Assembly: GCA_015265235.1 (NCBI GenBank)
Contig: JABZYJ010000025.1
Location: 1 to 17,754 of the forward strand
Length of the DNA: 17,754 bases
Source: Selenomonas sp.
GTDB taxonomy: Bacteria; Bacillota; Negativicutes; Selenomonadales; Selenomonadaceae
Direction of reading: 5' to 3'
Positions 1 through 7,569 of the stretch are shown in pieces; position 1 is the first letter of the stretch, and every line of letters begins with the position of its first letter. The notes under the pieces are model-generated. The model ran no database searches. It saw only the letters and a program-made list of their open reading frames with translations, and was not told where the DNA came from. The position numbers were made by a program, and so were the translations under genes.

Positions 1-195
1 CATGTGTACATGATCCGGCATAAGGTGACCTTCCAGCATCTCCACACCTTTATATGCACATAGCTGCCTCAGGATATCTCGAATACTCTCCTTGTATTGC
101 CCATATATGATTTTCCGCCGATATTTCGGGGTGAACACGATATGGTACTTGCAGAGCCACTTTGTGTGGGATAAACTGTTTGCTTTCTGTGCCAT
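1..195 (-). CDS. tnpA: IS200/IS605-family Y1 transposase TnpA, 5' part only (runs off the window)
   Basis: Read leftward from the ATG at 195-193, this frame stays open for 65 codons to the window edge. It begins MAQKANSLSHTKWLCKYHIV and continues with FTPKYRRK and, at the edge, GHLMPDHVHM. These are hallmarks of the small IS200/IS605 single-strand transposases. The HVH near the edge is the HUH metal-binding motif. The catalytic tyrosine would lie beyond the window, so integrity cannot be judged. Family knowledge: such enzymes move single-stranded DNA by recognising end hairpins and leave no target duplication. The start is set by the purine-rich GAAGGGAAAG about 8 nt upstream. The gene lies just past the flavodoxin-operon terminator and points the same way, so the element seems to have landed harmlessly downstream of that operon. 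Confidence 0.93.
   Translation of the reverse strand, partial: MAQKANSLSHTKWLCKYHIVFTPKYRRKIIYGQYKESIRDILRQLCAYKGVEMLEGHLMPDHVHM
149..177 (+). promoter_or_regulatory. Candidate promoter for an RNA antisense to tnpA
   Basis: A plus-strand TTGCAG (149-154) and TAAACT (172-177) are separated by exactly 17 bases. They lie inside the tnpA coding region and point away from its body, across its start codon. Initiation would fall near 184. The match is moderate, and the bases are also constrained by the protein they encode on the other strand. Confidence 0.35.
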
Positions 196-196
196 T

Positions 197-259
197 AAGC
201 ATCTTTCCCTTCTTTTTCTACTGGCTTGAACATCCTTAGTATAAGCGGGAAAGATGCTT
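197..259 (-). promoter_or_regulatory. 13-bp inverted repeat that can sequester the tnpA ribosome binding site
   Basis: AAGCATCTTTCCC at 197-209 is exactly repeated in inverse at 247-259 (GGGAAAGATGCTT). In a leftward tnpA transcript the 3' arm contains the GGGAAAG part of the Shine-Dalgarno region and ends one base before the ATG. Folding would therefore occlude translation. A TATACT (-10-like) on the minus strand at 243-238 lies inside the loop. Transcripts starting there would lack the 5' arm, while read-through transcripts would contain both arms. Confidence 0.6.
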
Positions 260-279
260 TTTGTATAACTTTTTATCTT

Positions 280-305
280 CCACCCGCATAGCGGGTGGGT
301 TTTTG
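280..305 (+). terminator. Hairpin with T-tract: plus-strand terminator and/or IS left-end hairpin
   Basis: CCACCCGC (280-287), loop ATA, GCGGGTGG (291-298), then GTTTTTGTTT. The 8-bp GC-rich stem followed by a T-rich run is a good intrinsic terminator on the plus strand. IS200/IS605 elements also carry a hairpin at the left end that the transposase recognises, and the position upstream of tnpA fits that too. Both roles may apply. Confidence 0.6.
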
Positions 306-348
306 TTTCGTTCGCTACGCTCTCTCAACTGGGTCGCGACCCATACGT

Positions 349-388
349 AAAAACACGACTGCCGTGCAACGACGACAATCGTGTTTTT
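349..388 (-). terminator. Intrinsic terminator of the DUF2225-to-flavodoxin operon
   Basis: AAAAACACGA (349-358) pairs with TCGTGTTTTT (379-388), a perfect 10-bp inverted repeat with A/T tracts on both sides. It starts 6 bases beyond the flavodoxin stop codon. The symmetrical tracts could also make it work for transcription from the left. Confidence 0.7.
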
Positions 389-393
389 CTATG

Positions 394-882
394 TCAGATC
401 CCAAGTGCCGCGACCCATGAGTTGATCGCCATCGGGGTCTCGCCCATCTCAAAGCGCCGCCCCTCCTTGACGAGTGCTCCCTTCGCCGAGGGGCGCAGAT
501 GCGTCACAGTCTGTCCGAGGGAGCTGCCGCCCGAGGTAGCAAACGGCACGATCGTCTTCCCCGTAAGATCGTAACTTTCAAGGAAGGTGTTGATGATGTG
601 CGGCGCGGCGAACCACCAGAGCGGAAACCCGACAAAGACGGTCTCATACGGTGCAAGGTTGGGAAGTTCCCCCTCGATCTGGGGGCGGCAGGCCGGGTCA
701 TGCATCTCGACATTGACGCGGCTCGTCTTATCGTCCCAGTCGAGGTCGTCCTCGGTATAGGGGATGACCGGGCGAATCTCGTAGAGATCTGCGCCGATGA
801 CGTCGGCGATCTTATGGGCAACCGTTGCCGTGCGCCGCGAAGGTGATGCCGAAAAGAAGGCGATCATCCGCTTTCCGTACAT
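394..882 (-). CDS. Flavodoxin family protein (Flavodoxin_4-like), 162 aa
   Basis: A small FMN-binding electron carrier or NAD(P)H-dependent reductase-type flavoprotein, predicted cytoplasmic. The N-terminus MYGKRMIAFFSASPSRRTAT forms the first beta strand and the Ser/Thr-rich phosphate-binding loop (about residues 11-20). The segment FVGFPLWWFAAPHIINTFLE and the later PFATSGGSSLGQT are typical of the Flavodoxin_4 group in anaerobic Bacillota. The start is the ATG at 882-880, preceded by GGAAGGAAATAAT. An upstream in-frame ATG would overlap the previous gene and has no good ribosome site. Only one base separates it from the TAA of the DUF4127 gene, so translation is probably coupled. It is the last gene of its operon. 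The substrate or redox partner cannot be read from the sequence. Confidence 0.9.
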   Translation of the reverse strand: MYGKRMIAFFSASPSRRTATVAHKIADVIGADLYEIRPVIPYTEDDLDWDDKTSRVNVEMHDPACRPQIEGELPNLAPYETVFVGFPLWWFAAPHIINTFLESYDLTGKTIVPFATSGGSSLGQTVTHLRPSAKGALVKEGRRFEMGETPMAINSWVAALGI

Positions 883-883
883 A

Positions 884-2521
884 TTATTTCCTTCCTTCCA
901 AGTAATCATGGGCAAAGCCCTGCTGCTCGGGCTGAATGTCCGCCTCAAACATGCGATTCCACGGGAATGTCACAACGACGCTGTTCGTCTCCGCCATGGG
1001 CGGCAAGTTGTTCTCGATGAAGCGGTTCATCATGCGCGTGGAGCGCACAGAGACGGCATCCATCTTTGAACCAAGGCTGCCGTAGAATCCATCACCGCGC
1101 AGCCATGTGAGCTGTCGTGCAATCGTATTGCGCACATTCGCCTGATACGCCCAGTCGTCGAGGTAGCGCGTCGTGAGCAGCTGATCGACGGCGTCCGCAT
1201 TCATGTGACGGACGAGCATCCCCTCACCGAGGGCATAGCCCGAACTGTTTGTCGGGGTATTCCATCCCGCATAGGCACGAATCTTGTAGAGCAGACCGCG
1301 CCGCTGCAGCTCCGCCATGAGTGCGTTGTCCGCGCCGTTGGCAAAGGCAACATCGGCAATCGAGACGGGATAGCCGCGCGCCACATAGTCCGACACGATG
1401 TCGGCAAAATACGCCGTACCCTCACGCAGCGTACCGTCATTGACGGGCATATTCGCCTCGTAGGTGCGCCCGTCGGGGTTCGTATTCACCGTGAGGACGA
1501 CATCCGCCTTCTCCGGCGCGCGCACATTCATCCCACCGGCGGCGAGAATCGCATCGTTGATCGAGGTGCCGATCTTCTCATCCGAGTACGCAGGCACAGT
1601 GTCCGCGCCGCGTCCCCAGTTGTACCGAACGAAGACAAACGGCACCTCATGACGCTGTTCGTTCACGGCGCGCGTCAACATGAGGAGGGCGATCTCGTCG
1701 ATGCCCGCCATGGTCTGAAACCGCGTCTTGCCGAGCTCTGCGCCTACTGCTGCGAGATGCCGGCTCTCAAGATGGGTCTGGGAGAACGGCGCATTATCAT
1801 CACGGCCGAGCGCGAGGTAGTGGAACGTCCCATTCTTGCGCATGAGATTGATGAGGAACTCGTTGACCGCATAGTTCTTCTCGCGGCGTCCCATCCAGTC
1901 CGTGAGGGCTTCCTTCGGGATGAGGCGCGTGAGGAACTCATACTCCTTGCGCTCGCGGCGCGATAGCCCCTCGACCTCCTCCTTGTCACGCAGGAGGGTG
2001 TAGCGGAAGATGTCCGCCCCATAGCGGCGGTAGTACTCGGGCTCCTCATGTCCCGATGCCTCGCCCGTACGCGGCGTGCGCATGATCGATCCAAAGACGT
2101 AGAGTGGCACCTTGGGATGTGCACGGTGCAGCTCCGAAAAGCGCGACGCGCGTGCGAGGATCTGTGCACGCGATTCGTTGTGCTTGCGCGAGCCGACGAG
2201 ACTGCCGTAGACCATCGCATCCGAGGAGATGACCGCTGCCTTGACTCCGGGCTGCGCGATATTCTCGTGCACCCATGTCCAGAGCTGATCGGGATGTCCC
2301 AGATCCTCACGGCTGCCGAGCAGCTCGGTCGGCGGAACGATGACCTCGTAGCCTGCCTTGGTCACGACATCCGCCGTCTGCGTACTCGAGATCGGGCGGC
2401 TGTCATGCGGGATGAAGATGATCTTCTCCGTCACGGGTTCCGCCTTTGCCGCGTCCGCCGCCTGCGGCTGGATCCATACGGCAAGCATCGCGATACAGAG
2501 CAGCTGAATCAATCGCCTCAT
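884..2521 (-). CDS. DUF4127 family protein, predicted exported, 545 aa
   Basis: The N-terminus has a signal-peptide pattern: two arginines, a hydrophobic run LIQLLCIAMLAVWI, then AADA as a likely cleavage site near residue 24. No lipobox cysteine is seen. The mature part opens with EKIIFIPHDSRPIS, the signature I associate with DUF4127 (PF13552), and the full length suits that family. No enzyme function is established for the family to my knowledge. Repeated acidic and histidine-containing motifs such as ISSDAMVYGSLVGSRK and ALGRDDNAPFSQTHLESRH suggest an active or metal-binding site, but that is inference. The ATG at 2521-2519 shares a base with the TGA of the preceding gene (TGATG), and GGAGAAGGAG lies upstream. 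A TTG directly before it is an alternative start. The context is a four-gene operon with DUF2225 and flavodoxin. Confidence 0.85.
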   Translation of the reverse strand: MRRLIQLLCIAMLAVWIQPQAADAAKAEPVTEKIIFIPHDSRPISSTQTADVVTKAGYEVIVPPTELLGSREDLGHPDQLWTWVHENIAQPGVKAAVISSDAMVYGSLVGSRKHNESRAQILARASRFSELHRAHPKVPLYVFGSIMRTPRTGEASGHEEPEYYRRYGADIFRYTLLRDKEEVEGLSRRERKEYEFLTRLIPKEALTDWMGRREKNYAVNEFLINLMRKNGTFHYLALGRDDNAPFSQTHLESRHLAAVGAELGKTRFQTMAGIDEIALLMLTRAVNEQRHEVPFVFVRYNWGRGADTVPAYSDEKIGTSINDAILAAGGMNVRAPEKADVVLTVNTNPDGRTYEANMPVNDGTLREGTAYFADIVSDYVARGYPVSIADVAFANGADNALMAELQRRGLLYKIRAYAGWNTPTNSSGYALGEGMLVRHMNADAVDQLLTTRYLDDWAYQANVRNTIARQLTWLRGDGFYGSLGSKMDAVSVRSTRMMNRFIENNLPPMAETNSVVVTFPWNRMFEADIQPEQQGFAHDYLEGRK

Positions 2522-3249
2522 CAATGTCCGTCTCCTTCTCCTGCACTGCTCTGCAGCGCAGCCGATTTTTCCTTCAAAATAGCACGCAGCGCATCCTTCA
2601 CATCATCGGGTACATTCAAGCGCGTATCAAACATGATGCCGCCTTCCTTCACCGTCGCGCCCTCGATCTCCACCATGCTCAGCAGCGAATGCCCGCGGAA
2701 CTCCGTCGTGCCGAGACGCGATGCCGCGAGGACATCGTGAAAGTCCACCGTGACATTATTCCCCTTGATGTCCACGGGGATGCGATCCGACACATCGAGT
2801 CGTCCGACCATGCGCTCGACCATCGACAGCGACAGCCGTGAAAAGAGCCATGAGACGAGTCCGTGATTGGGCAGTTTCTTCTTGTCCACATGGTAGACTG
2901 CGTAGGACTTCTCCCCCGTATGGACAAACTCCTTGATCGTTCCCGAGAGCTCGATTCGCTTGTATTTCTTATCGGTCGTGCAGACGATGTCGAGGTGCCC
3001 ATCCTCATGCGAGGTGAGCTCTACGGAGCGGATTGTGCCGTCCGCGCCGAGGTTATGCGCAATCGCCTCGTTCAGCACCGCGTCGCGGACAAAGAGATGC
3101 CCGTCCGCGATCTCGCTGATCGTCTCGCGATCCCACGTATCGCGCAGCACTGTGAGCACGGGGCCGTAGTCCGCCACTGCGGCACGGACACTGCCCCAGT
3201 CGATGCGCTGTACCTGCTCCACCCACTGCGGAGGAATATCAATCGCCAT
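2521..3249 (-). CDS. Conserved-looking hypothetical protein, 242 aa
   Basis: I do not recognise this protein with confidence. It is a soluble-looking chain of 242 residues with no signal peptide and no membrane segment. The first part is helical and acidic. From about residue 70 alternating hydrophobic/charged patterns suggest beta strands (IRSVELTSHEDGHLDIVCTT, RIPVDIKGNNVTVDFHDVL), and the tail is a charged helix. The beta-rich middle loosely recalls lipid-binding DUF2993/LmeA-type folds, but no clear motif supports that. The ATG at 3249-3247 directly follows the TAA of the DUF2225 gene with no spacer. Its stop overlaps the start of the DUF4127 gene. This tight packing argues that it is a real gene acting with its neighbours. 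Confidence 0.8.
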   Translation of the reverse strand: MAIDIPPQWVEQVQRIDWGSVRAAVADYGPVLTVLRDTWDRETISEIADGHLFVRDAVLNEAIAHNLGADGTIRSVELTSHEDGHLDIVCTTDKKYKRIELSGTIKEFVHTGEKSYAVYHVDKKKLPNHGLVSWLFSRLSLSMVERMVGRLDVSDRIPVDIKGNNVTVDFHDVLAASRLGTTEFRGHSLLSMVEIEGATVKEGGIMFDTRLNVPDDVKDALRAILKEKSAALQSSAGEGDGH

Positions 3250-3945
3250 TTAGTTCGCCTTCTCCGCCTCTGCTTTTTTCTCACGCAGATCCATCCAGAG
3301 ATTTTGTGCACGCTCAAAGAGCTTTGCATCGGACTTGCGAATCTCCTGATCGCTCATGATGCGCGAGAGCATCTGCGTTGCCTTCTCAAAGTCGCCGATG
3401 CGGTAGTACGCCGCACCCGCGATATACATTGCCATATTGTCGCTCATGCCGTTGATCGGATAGTGCTCCGTCATGACGGACTTTTCATAGAGCTCCGCCG
3501 CACGCCGCAGACACTCCTCCTCCTTCTCGTGCTCCTCCGTGTCGCGGTAGACCCACGCCATGCCCATGCGGTAGCCCGCCTGCTTCTGCAGCGGCCAGCC
3601 CAGCTTTTCGGCGAAGAAGAGCCCGAGCTTGTAGGCGCGGATCGCATCCTCTGTCGTGCGCTCCTCCGTGTACGGGAGGTTGATCGTGCGCCCCTCGAGG
3701 AGTTCCTTTGCCTTTCCCTTGTCACGCGCACTGAGAGCCGCAGCGTCAAAATGCTTCTCGTCCGCCGCAAAACCACAGTGCTCGCACAGCCAGACACGAT
3801 AGAGGTACGGGTTGACGTCCTTGTAGTGAACGCAGAAATCCTCATCCGTGCTGAGTGTGATGAGGCGTGCCTTCATCTTTGTCACGTGCGTCTTTTCCCC
3901 ACAGACCGGACATGCTTTCTCCACGGTGTACGTGTACTCTGCCAT
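3250..3945 (-). CDS. DUF2225 family zinc-ribbon/TPR-like protein, 231 aa
   Basis: Two CxxC pairs, CPVC (C12, C15) and CEHC (C54, C57), flank the segment DEDFCVHYKDVNPYLYRVW. This arrangement, ending in WLCEHCGFA, is characteristic of DUF2225 (PF09986) and predicts one bound zinc. Residues from about 98 to 200 form amphipathic helices with TPR-like spacing (AIRAYKLGLFFAEKLG, AAYYRIGDFEKATQML). The C-terminus is a charged helix. The family has no assigned biochemical role to my knowledge; the architecture suggests protein-protein interaction. The start at 3945 is chosen because GGGGAGGAAG precedes it. A longer in-frame reading to 4047 would run into the upstream terminator. It is the first gene of the four-gene operon and has a possible extended -10 promoter just upstream. 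Confidence 0.88.
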   Translation of the reverse strand: MAEYTYTVEKACPVCGEKTHVTKMKARLITLSTDEDFCVHYKDVNPYLYRVWLCEHCGFAADEKHFDAAALSARDKGKAKELLEGRTINLPYTEERTTEDAIRAYKLGLFFAEKLGWPLQKQAGYRMGMAWVYRDTEEHEKEEECLRRAAELYEKSVMTEHYPINGMSDNMAMYIAGAAYYRIGDFEKATQMLSRIMSDQEIRKSDAKLFERAQNLWMDLREKKAEAEKAN

Positions 3946-3985
3946 GATTTCTTCCTCCCCTGAAAACAGTGATTGCTTCCTCTCT

Positions 3986-3994
3986 AGGATACCA
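3986..3994 (-). promoter_or_regulatory. Possible extended -10 promoter of the DUF2225 operon
   Basis: On the minus strand TGGTATCCT matches an extended -10 (TGnTATnnT). It lies about 40 bp upstream of the DUF2225 start codon and just after the terminator of the glycogen operon. No convincing -35 is present; a T-rich stretch lies at that distance. Confidence 0.35.
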
Positions 3995-4002
3995 TAAAAT
4001 GC

Positions 4003-4066
4003 AGAAAAAAGAAAGAAAGGGCGCGGCACGAAGACCATATCGGTCACGTGCAGCTGCCCTTTTTAT
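4003..4066 (-). terminator. Intrinsic terminator of the glycogen operon
   Basis: On the minus strand AAAGGGC (4062-4056) pairs with GCCCTTT (4022-4016). Inside, GCACG/CGTGC and GACC/GGTC extend the stem, and TTTCTTTCTTTTTT follows. It starts about 22 bases past the stop of the GH13-GH77 gene and separates this operon from the DUF2225 operon. Confidence 0.75.
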
Positions 4067-4087
4067 TTGCTCAACAATCTACTATCC

Positions 4088-7000
4088 TCACCGCCGATAG
4101 CGCACACAGAGTGCCTTGAGCTTCTGCGGGTCGATCTCGAGGAGATAGTCCTTCTTGAGACACCAGCGCCAGTTGAGCCCAACGGTGCCCGGGGTGTTCA
4201 TGCGTGCACGCTCGTCGAGTCCGAGGATGTCCTGCATGGGGATGATCGCTATGCGGGCGCGCGAGGCATACGCCGCCTTGATGAGGCGCTGGCAGATGGT
4301 CCGCGGACGGTCGGAGGTCGTCCCCACGAGGTTTGCGAGCGATTCGCGCAGCACCTCGTCGATGTCGCGGCTGTACCAGCCGACGGTGGTGTTGTTGTCG
4401 TGCGTCCCCGTGTAGACGATGCTGTTCTCGGGCGCGGTGAAGCCGATGCGCCCCGAGCTGTTTCCTGCGATGAGGAACTGTACGATCCGCATCCCGGGGA
4501 AGCCGCAGTCGTCACGCAGGCGTTCCACGTCGGGCGTGATGATGCCGAGATCCTCCGCGACGACGTTGAGTTTGCCGAGGTCGCTCTCGATCGCGTCGAA
4601 GAATGCCTTGCCGGGGCCCTTGAGCCACGTACCGTTAAGCGCGGTCTCCGCCTTGCCGTCCACCGACCAGTAGGACTCGAATCCGCGGAAGTGGTCGATG
4701 CGGATGATGTCCACCTGCTCGCGCAGTTTACGGAAACGGCGTTTCCACCATGCGTACTTCTCCGCCGCCATGGCGTCCCAGTTGTACTGCGGGTTCCCCC
4801 ACAGCTGCCCGTTCACGGCGAAGTAGTCGGGCGGTACGCCCGCGACGGTGCGTGGCGTGCCGTCCTCGTTCAGGTCAAAGAGGTGCTGATGCGCCCAGAC
4901 GTCCGCGCTGTCCTGCGCGATAAAGATCGGCATATCGCCGAGAATCTCGATTCCCTTCGCGCGTGCGTAGTCGTGCAGGCGGTTCCACTGCGTATGGAAG
5001 ACGTACTGCTTGAAGTAGTCGAGCTCCATCGCATCGCGCTGCCGCTCACGGAGCGAGCGGAGTGCGTCAGGGTCACGGCGTTTGATCGCTGCATCCCACT
5101 CCGTCCACGCAGCGCCGCCGTACTCCTTCTTCGCCGCGTGAAAGAGCGCATAGTCCTCGAGCCAGTATGCTTCCTTCTCGCAGAACGCACGGTAATCCGC
5201 ATCCGCCGCCCCCTGCGCACGGAAGGCACGGAATGCCTTTTCCAGAATCTCCTTCTTGAACGTGCGTACGCGATCAAAGTTGATGAAGCCCGAGTTCGCC
5301 TCGTATGGCAGGAAAAGGTCTTTCTCCTTCAGCCAGCCGCGCGCAGCCAGTGGCTCGGGGTCGATGAGCATAAAGTTCCCCGCAAAGGCGGAGATGGACT
5401 GATAGGGGGAGTAGCTGCTCCCGACAGGGCTGAGCGGGAGGATCTGCCAGACCTTTTGCCCCGCATCTGCGAGGAAATCAACGAAGCGGTACGCCTCCTT
5501 GCCGAAGTCGCCCACACCGTACTTTGAGGGCAGGGAGGTCGGATGCAGGAGGATGCCCGCCTTGCGCTCGTATCGCTGCTCCTCCTGACGCTCGCGCAGG
5601 AGGAGGCCGAAGAGCGGCGGGATGCGGACGCGCAGATGCCCGCGCTCGACCTCGTAGGTGCGCGAGGGCTTAAAGACGTCCTCGAACACACCGCAGGCAA
5701 AGTCGCTCACGTCGAGATCGACGGTCAGCGTCTCCGTCCGGCTGCGGTTAAACGCCACGACAAAGATACCGGGCTCCTTTTCCTCATTGAACACGTCGTA
5801 GCCCGAGCGGATCGTGCGCGCGTAGGCGATGACGTCGCCCGCCCCGTAGAGGGGCAGGATGTCGCCCGTGCGCAGCGCATCGTTCCCGTTGCGCACGGCA
5901 ATGAAGCGCGTTACCCAGTCGCGGATCTCGAGATTGCCATGCTCCCAGTCGTAGGGACGGCGATTGAACGGATCCTTGAACCCCTGCATCCCGATCTCGT
6001 CGCCGTAGTAGACGCTCGGCACGCCGGGATAGGTCATCTGCCAGAGCGTCGCCATGATGAGGCGGCGGATACCGAGCATCGCCTGATCGAGCGTCATGCG
6101 CACGCGCGACTGCTCGATCGCGGGCATGCCCTCGTAGTATGGGACATCGCCGAGGATGGTGATGGCGCGCTGCACGTCATGACTGCTGATGAGGTTCATC
6201 ATGGCGTAGAGATTTTCCTTCGGATAGTTTTCGATCTGGCTCGCCATGCGCCGCACCGTCAGCGCACCGTCTGCTGCCCCCGTCAGGAAGTCCAGCATCG
6301 TACTGCGCAGCGGGTAGTTCATCGCCGAGTCCATCTCGTTGCCCGAGAGGTACTCACGCGGCGTGCCGTAGGCGACCTTGTTCGACGCATCCTCCCAGAC
6401 CTCACCGATCATGACTGCATCGGGGCTGCGCTTCTTGAGCTCGGCAAAGAAAGTCTTGGAGAAAGTCGGTGGCAGCTCGTCGATGACGTCCAGACGCCAG
6501 CCCGCGATTCCCTCGTTCATCCAGTGATGGAGGACGCTGTCCTCCCCTGTGATGATGAAGTCCATGTAGGACGGATCCGTCTCGTTGACGTTCGGCAGGG
6601 TGTCAAAATTCCACCAGCAGTCATACTCGTTCGGGAAATTGCGGAAACGATACCACGAGTAGTACGGCGATTCCTTCGACTGATATGCGCCAATCGAATC
6701 ATACTGCTTCCGACGGTTGAAGTAGATGCTGTTGCTCCCCGTGTGGCTGAATACGCCGTCGAGGATGATGCGGATGCCGCGCTCCCGTGCCGCCGCGACG
6801 AGACGGCGGAAATCCTCGATATCGCCCAGCATGGGGTCGATGCGATGATAGTCACCCGTATCGTAGTGATGATTGCTCTCGGACTCAAACACGGGGTTGA
6901 AATAGATACACGAAATGCCAAGTTTTTCGAGGTAGTCGAGTTTCTCCATGACGCCGCGCAGATTTCCGCCGAAGAAGTCGTAGGCGATGATCTCCTTCGT

Positions 7001-7537
7001 GTCGGGATCCTTGAGATACATCGGGTCATCCGTCCAGTCCGTACGGATGACAGCGCCCTTCTTACGCACGATGGTATCCCCCGCGCGCGCAAAGCGGTCG
7101 GGGAAGATCTGATACATGACGCTGTTCTTGAACCAGTCCGGTGTATGCGCTCCGCGATTGTAGATCGTCACCTGATAGGAGGGCGGCTGCTCGCGATAGA
7201 GTGCGCCGACGCCGCCGAGCATCTCCGCGTTGTTCCCATAGAAATACGTGCCGCTCTCCATCGTGATAATGAAGTAGTACCAGAGAAGGCAGCCGTGATC
7301 CGGCAGCTCGATCCACGCCGTGTAGAACCGCTGCGCGGCATTCGCATCATGCGACACGAGCGTGACAAGCTGCTCCCCCGCCTGATCCTGCCAAAGCCGC
7401 AGGAGCACCTGCCGCACCGGCTCACCCGTGCGAAGCTGCAGGCCGAGACGCATCCGGCTCCCCGCCTCCGCCGCGCCGACGATGGAGCGGAAGTAGATGT
7501 TCTGCGAATTATGTTCTACCTGATAGGATTCCAGCAT
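4088..7537 (-). CDS. Fusion of GH13 alpha-amylase/neopullulanase-type enzyme and GH77 4-alpha-glucanotransferase (MalQ-type), 1149 aa
   Basis: Two complete enzymes lie in one chain. Residues 1 to about 130 form a beta-rich starch-binding-like domain, as in cyclomaltodextrinases. The GH13 barrel starts near 135 (NSVMYQIFPDRFA). Its four motifs are present: DGVFSH (D260, H265), GWRLDVIDE (nucleophile D350), MIGEVWED (acid E379) and SSHDV (D454). A beta domain ends near 650. GH77 starts with ERKAGILLHPTSLPSKYGVG (about 657). It has the nucleophile D948 in RIDHFRGFESYW, acid/base E995 in AEDLG, and D1047 in THDNNT. About 495 residues is a full plain MalQ. Likely role: cleavage and disproportionation of short maltodextrins or branches left by phosphorylase. 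The start at 7537 follows GGAAAGGAGAGG; an in-frame ATG at 7591 lies in an upstream hairpin and lacks a ribosome site. It is the last gene of the glg operon. Whether the GH13 part attacks alpha-1,4 or alpha-1,6 bonds cannot be told. Confidence 0.92.
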   Translation of the reverse strand: MLESYQVEHNSQNIYFRSIVGAAEAGSRMRLGLQLRTGEPVRQVLLRLWQDQAGEQLVTLVSHDANAAQRFYTAWIELPDHGCLLWYYFIITMESGTYFYGNNAEMLGGVGALYREQPPSYQVTIYNRGAHTPDWFKNSVMYQIFPDRFARAGDTIVRKKGAVIRTDWTDDPMYLKDPDTKEIIAYDFFGGNLRGVMEKLDYLEKLGISCIYFNPVFESESNHHYDTGDYHRIDPMLGDIEDFRRLVAAARERGIRIILDGVFSHTGSNSIYFNRRKQYDSIGAYQSKESPYYSWYRFRNFPNEYDCWWNFDTLPNVNETDPSYMDFIITGEDSVLHHWMNEGIAGWRLDVIDELPPTFSKTFFAELKKRSPDAVMIGEVWEDASNKVAYGTPREYLSGNEMDSAMNYPLRSTMLDFLTGAADGALTVRRMASQIENYPKENLYAMMNLISSHDVQRAITILGDVPYYEGMPAIEQSRVRMTLDQAMLGIRRLIMATLWQMTYPGVPSVYYGDEIGMQGFKDPFNRRPYDWEHGNLEIRDWVTRFIAVRNGNDALRTGDILPLYGAGDVIAYARTIRSGYDVFNEEKEPGIFVVAFNRSRTETLTVDLDVSDFACGVFEDVFKPSRTYEVERGHLRVRIPPLFGLLLRERQEEQRYERKAGILLHPTSLPSKYGVGDFGKEAYRFVDFLADAGQKVWQILPLSPVGSSYSPYQSISAFAGNFMLIDPEPLAARGWLKEKDLFLPYEANSGFINFDRVRTFKKEILEKAFRAFRAQGAADADYRAFCEKEAYWLEDYALFHAAKKEYGGAAWTEWDAAIKRRDPDALRSLRERQRDAMELDYFKQYVFHTQWNRLHDYARAKGIEILGDMPIFIAQDSADVWAHQHLFDLNEDGTPRTVAGVPPDYFAVNGQLWGNPQYNWDAMAAEKYAWWKRRFRKLREQVDIIRIDHFRGFESYWSVDGKAETALNGTWLKGPGKAFFDAIESDLGKLNVVAEDLGIITPDVERLRDDCGFPGMRIVQFLIAGNSSGRIGFTAPENSIVYTGTHDNNTTVGWYSRDIDEVLRESLANLVGTTSDRPRTICQRLIKAAYASRARIAIIPMQDILGLDERARMNTPGTVGLNWRWCLKKDYLLEIDPQKLKALCVRYRR

Positions 7538-7569
7538 AGTGCCTCTCCTTTCCTCTTGGTTATACACAG

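Larger units (their letters stand above)
184..305 (+). ncRNA. Candidate antisense RNA covering the tnpA start and 5' UTR (art200-like)
   Basis: A plus-strand transcript from the candidate promoter at 149-177 would run about 120 nt and end at the GC-rich hairpin plus T-tract at 280-305. It would be fully complementary to the tnpA start codon, its Shine-Dalgarno region and its leader. Established for Salmonella IS200: a small antisense RNA (art200) in the same relative position, together with a leader stem-loop, represses transposase translation. The assignment here is by analogy in position and orientation, not by sequence comparison. Confidence 0.35.

Noticed and set aside
330..343. 14-bp perfect palindrome TGGGTCGCGACCCA between the IS end and the terminator
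   Set aside because: No T-run, no partner site and no link to a gene. Its CGCGACCCAT half recurs at 409-418 by the flavodoxin stop, which may be chance or an old insertion scar.
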